From Clostridia bacterium (GTDB taxonomy: Bacteria > Bacillota > Clostridia > Oscillospirales > CAG-272), in NCBI GenBank assembly GCA_900767415.1, contig CAAFYZ010000016.1, positions 1 to 44,191 on the forward strand: DNA of 44,191 nt, read 5' to 3'. Numbering within the stretch: position 1 is the stretch's first letter; each line of letters opens with the position of its first letter. A model generated the notes under the pieces. That model did not search any database. It was not told the origin of the DNA and saw only the letters and a program-made list of their open reading frames with translations. Positions 42,133 to 44,191 of this stretch are shown here, one piece after another. The position numbers and the translations under genes were made by a program.

Positions 42133-43752
42133 CTAAATGTCCATCATAACGCCGTGTATGCGGTAGGTGTGCAATGCCGGCCACTGACCTCCCTTGTTCC
42201 AGTCGGGGAAGTCATCCGGAGTCATGCTCATTGTGTACAATACGGCAAGACGCGTGCTGTCGGTAAGTTGTCCGTAGGGGTCGGTCAGGATTCCGCAGTT
42301 GTGGTTGCGCTTGAAACCCGTCATACCCTCGTTAAGTTTGCCTGCCATCACCCACGTGTAGTTGTAGTTTTCAAAAATGCGGTCGGCAACGCTGCTACTT
42401 GCGCCCAAATCCACGTAAAACACGGTGTTGGTGCCTGCAATCCAGTTGATGTTGTTGCCCGTAGGATAGGGGAAATCTTCCTTGATGCAGTACAATCTGT
42501 TTTTCTGTGCGTCGTAGGCAAAGTCGGCGTTGTTGATGACGTCCTGACCGCCGCTGGCATTGGTAATGCCCTTGTTGGAAACCATAAGTTTGTGCGTGCG
42601 CACGGGGCTTGCAATGTCGGTAAAGTCCCACAATTCCGCCACGGTAAAGGTACCGGTAGGCACACCGCATGAGTAAAACAAGATAACTTTGCCGTTTTTG
42701 TCCGCGCTGATAAGCGACGGCTGACCGTATCCCCACGAGTTGTCGGCGGCAATTTCGCTGTTTGCGGAACTGTCCGTGCGGCTGAGGCTGTAGTCGGCAT
42801 AAAAATCCGCAACGGGGTTGCCTGCGTACTTGACCCACGGTCCTTCGGGATTTTTGGCAAAGGCAACGCCTACTTCGTTTTTGGTGTTGTTGCTTGTCGA
42901 GCAGCCGAGAAACGCCATCATGTAGTTGTAGGTGTCGGTGCCGCTTTTGAACACGCCCTTGACAACCGTCGGGTCGCACACATGGCGGCTGTCCCATTGT
43001 TCCTTTTTGCCATGTTCCAGCACAAGTTGCTTGTCGCCGAACGTCCAACGTCCGTCGTCGTGCAAAGTGCCTTTGCGATAGGCAACATAGTCGGTAACGT
43101 TGCCGTCGTCCTTGTTGGAGCAGTACCACACGTGCATCGTGCGTCCTTCAATCATTGCCGACGGGCAGTAGTTGTAAAAGTTTTTGTCTATGTCGTCCCC
43201 GAACAATTCACCCGAGAAGTCCACCTGACCTTTGTCGTCGGAAAACGCAAATTTGTCGTTTCGGTTGTAGTTCATAACCACGCTTTTTCTGTTTATTTTG
43301 CCTTCGAATTCCAGCGAGCCGTACTTGTCGCCAACGGTAAAGGCGTAGCTTTTAAGCCCTATCTTGACGGTGACAGTGTTGCCGTCCTTCGTGTAGGTGC
43401 CCTGCGACAACTCGGTGCCGTCAAGGGTAATTTCGTACCAGTCCACCTGTCCGTCACCGTACAGACGAATGGCGTTTGTCAAAAATGTGTCGGTAATGTC
43501 CGTACCTGCGACTGTTTTGAGCGACAGCGTGTACCAGCCTTGTTCGTCAGTCGTTTCCTTGGGGCAGGTGCACTTGTCCGCGCACACCTTGTCGGTACAG
43601 GTTTCGTCTGTGCATTTGCCGCAGGTCGGGCAGACGTGTTTGCACTCGTGCTTCGGCTGTTCGGGCTTGGGCACGATAAAGCTGCATGCGGCAAGCACAG
43701 GCAACAACATCACGGCAAGCAGCACCGCCGCAATAATTCTGATTGATTTCAT
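42133..43752 (-). CDS. Paralogous propeller lipoprotein with a cysteine-rich hinge
   Basis: 539 residues. Lipobox LAAC (Cys23), then a hinge with eight cysteines (residues 37-63: HECKHVCPTCGKC, then CTDKVCADKCTC) that may form disulfides or hold metal. A lipocalin-like segment (YTLSLKTVAGTDIT...) and the propeller follow, matching the neighbour throughout: 'FGDDIDKNFYNYCPSAM', 'MHVWYCSNKDDG', 'RHVCDPTVVKGVF', 'MAFLGCSTSN', 'YGQPSLISADKNGKVILFYS', and a similar C-terminus (HTYRIHG versus FTYRLFG). It ends at TAG. It is the first gene of a two-gene operon and arose with its neighbour by duplication. Confidence 0.85.
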   Translation of the reverse strand: MKSIRIIAAVLLAVMLLPVLAACSFIVPKPEQPKHECKHVCPTCGKCTDETCTDKVCADKCTCPKETTDEQGWYTLSLKTVAGTDITDTFLTNAIRLYGDGQVDWYEITLDGTELSQGTYTKDGNTVTVKIGLKSYAFTVGDKYGSLEFEGKINRKSVVMNYNRNDKFAFSDDKGQVDFSGELFGDDIDKNFYNYCPSAMIEGRTMHVWYCSNKDDGNVTDYVAYRKGTLHDDGRWTFGDKQLVLEHGKKEQWDSRHVCDPTVVKGVFKSGTDTYNYMMAFLGCSTSNNTKNEVGVAFAKNPEGPWVKYAGNPVADFYADYSLSRTDSSANSEIAADNSWGYGQPSLISADKNGKVILFYSCGVPTGTFTVAELWDFTDIASPVRTHKLMVSNKGITNASGGQDVINNADFAYDAQKNRLYCIKEDFPYPTGNNINWIAGTNTVFYVDLGASSSVADRIFENYNYTWVMAGKLNEGMTGFKRNHNCGILTDPYGQLTDSTRLAVLYTMSMTPDDFPDWNKGGQWPALHTYRIHGVMMDI

Positions 43753-43792
43753 TTACTAAAGTTGTCTCCCTAAAACTGGCAATTTTTCAAAA

Positions 43793-43814
43793 CGGGGCTG
43801 TAAAAACAGCCCCG
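43793..43814 (-). terminator. Perfect 9-bp hairpin with an AAAA/TTTT loop, in the leader of the lipoprotein operon
   Basis: The arms CGGGGCTGT / ACAGCCCCG around a four-base loop are followed on the minus strand by TTTTGAAAAA. It lies 40 bases before the start codon, between the repeat element and the gene, so it either ends transcription entering from the right or attenuates the operon. Confidence 0.55.
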
Positions 43815-43840
43815 AATTTGACATACGTAGGGTTTCCATT

Positions 43841-44191
43841 GTCATCACTAATAATTTTTGCAAGTGTGACGGCGGCTAATTATGCGTTAAACGACGCTCA
43901 CTGTACATACAGTACAGTTTCGGTCGTTTGCCTGTAATTATCTCGCCGTCACAAGCCGAGGCTTGACCACTATTAGTTTATTGCCTGAAATAGTTTACGG
44001 CTGTAACTCTAATCGTGCACGCTCGGGTGCCGCAAAAACGCTTCGCGCCTTGGGGATTGGATTTTTTCGATTATTTCGGGTGATAGCGAGCGAGAGTGTA
44101 CCCACGTGGTGGGGCTTGTACGGTCACTGTCGCTTACCCTACTTACGGCTTCGCCGCGGAAAAGGACATCCCCAAGGTTGTTAGTGATGGC
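43841..44191 (-). repeat. Copy 2 of the modular palindromic repeat (long form, reaches the window edge)
   Basis: It is bounded by related inverted ends: GTCATCACTAATAATTTTTG at the left and, read from the right edge inward, GCCATCACTAACAACC. It contains an 87-bp imperfect palindrome (43866-43952) with arms GTGACGGCG, TAATTA, AAACGAC and ACTGTAC; the blocks shared with copy 1 (AAACTAATAGTGGTCAAGCC, CACCCGAGCGTGCACG, both inverted relative to copy 1); and an extra module between CCTTGGGGAT and ATCCCCAAGG that copy 1 lacks. No open reading frame of note. It resembles a non-autonomous mobile or BOX-type mosaic element. Confidence 0.7.

Noticed and set aside
37799..44191. CRISPR array or integron attC cassettes as explanation of the repeats
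   Set aside because: There are only two copies, not regularly spaced, in opposite orientation, with no cas or integrase gene and no attC core sites.

Overview
The window looks like a chromosomal segment of an uncultured gut-type Clostridia (Firmicutes) bacterium. Supporting signs are GGAGG-type ribosome binding sites, many near-consensus TTGACA-17-TATAAT promoters, short U-tailed terminators, and typical genes of that class: oligoendopeptidase F, a DUF4317 protein, formate-tetrahydrofolate ligase, a YgjV protein, a MATE exporter and several glycoside hydrolases. Taxonomy is inferred from gene content only; there is no rRNA or marker gene here.

Layout. (1) 1-4.96 kb, minus strand: a huge secreted beta-helix protein followed by the start of a small protein, behind a canonical promoter and a roughly 320-nt leader carrying two GTATAC-centred palindromes and an internal terminator hairpin. 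(2) 5.1-7.07 kb: small membrane proteins, two of which are convergent and look paralogous. (3) 7.1-9.9 kb, minus: a CapD/FlaA1-type nucleotide-sugar dehydratase and a YgjV protein. (4) 10-11.4 kb: a MATE exporter. (5) 11.4-16 kb, minus: DUF4317, PepF and a GH31 glycosidase in tight succession. (6) 16-19.2 kb: a GH127-type glycosidase with a C-terminal trefoil-like region, and TrmO. (7) 19.2-23.5 kb: fhs, a TetR regulator, an HdeD-type membrane protein and a lipoprotein. (8) 23.6-25.9 kb: an AraC regulator divergent from a GH4 alpha-galactosidase. (9) 26-32.8 kb, minus: two large, related cell-surface proteins with cysteine-rich modules, InlB-type repeats and a near-identical C-terminal anchor; the second is interrupted by an in-frame stop directly after its signal peptide. 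(10) 33.1-37.8 kb: a solute-binding lipoprotein gene with an in-frame stop, a membrane-spanning LuxR-type regulator and an ADP-ribosylglycohydrolase family protein. (11) 38.1-44.2 kb: an AAA/DUF4143 ATPase under a perfect palindrome, tRNA-Ser(GCU), two paralogous propeller lipoproteins, and two copies of a modular palindromic repeat that bracket this block in opposite orientation.

Base composition changes clearly. The left two thirds is GC-rich with strongly GC-biased third positions; from about 30.25 kb rightward it is visibly more AT-rich. The change falls inside the second surface-protein gene, just upstream of its GC-rich 3' anchor module. Together with two broken genes, dispersed repeats and a tRNA, this makes the right third look like an accessory, recombining region.

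Themes: plant or host glycan use (GH31, GH127, GH4, propeller lipoproteins, an orphan binding protein), surface display, and membrane-linked gene regulation. The best candidates for something undescribed are: the shared CCCACC...GGTGGG element covering the -35 region of both surface-protein genes; the binding-protein plus transmembrane LuxR plus ADP-ribosylglycohydrolase cluster; the modular BOX-like repeat; and the double-palindrome leader of the beta-helix gene.
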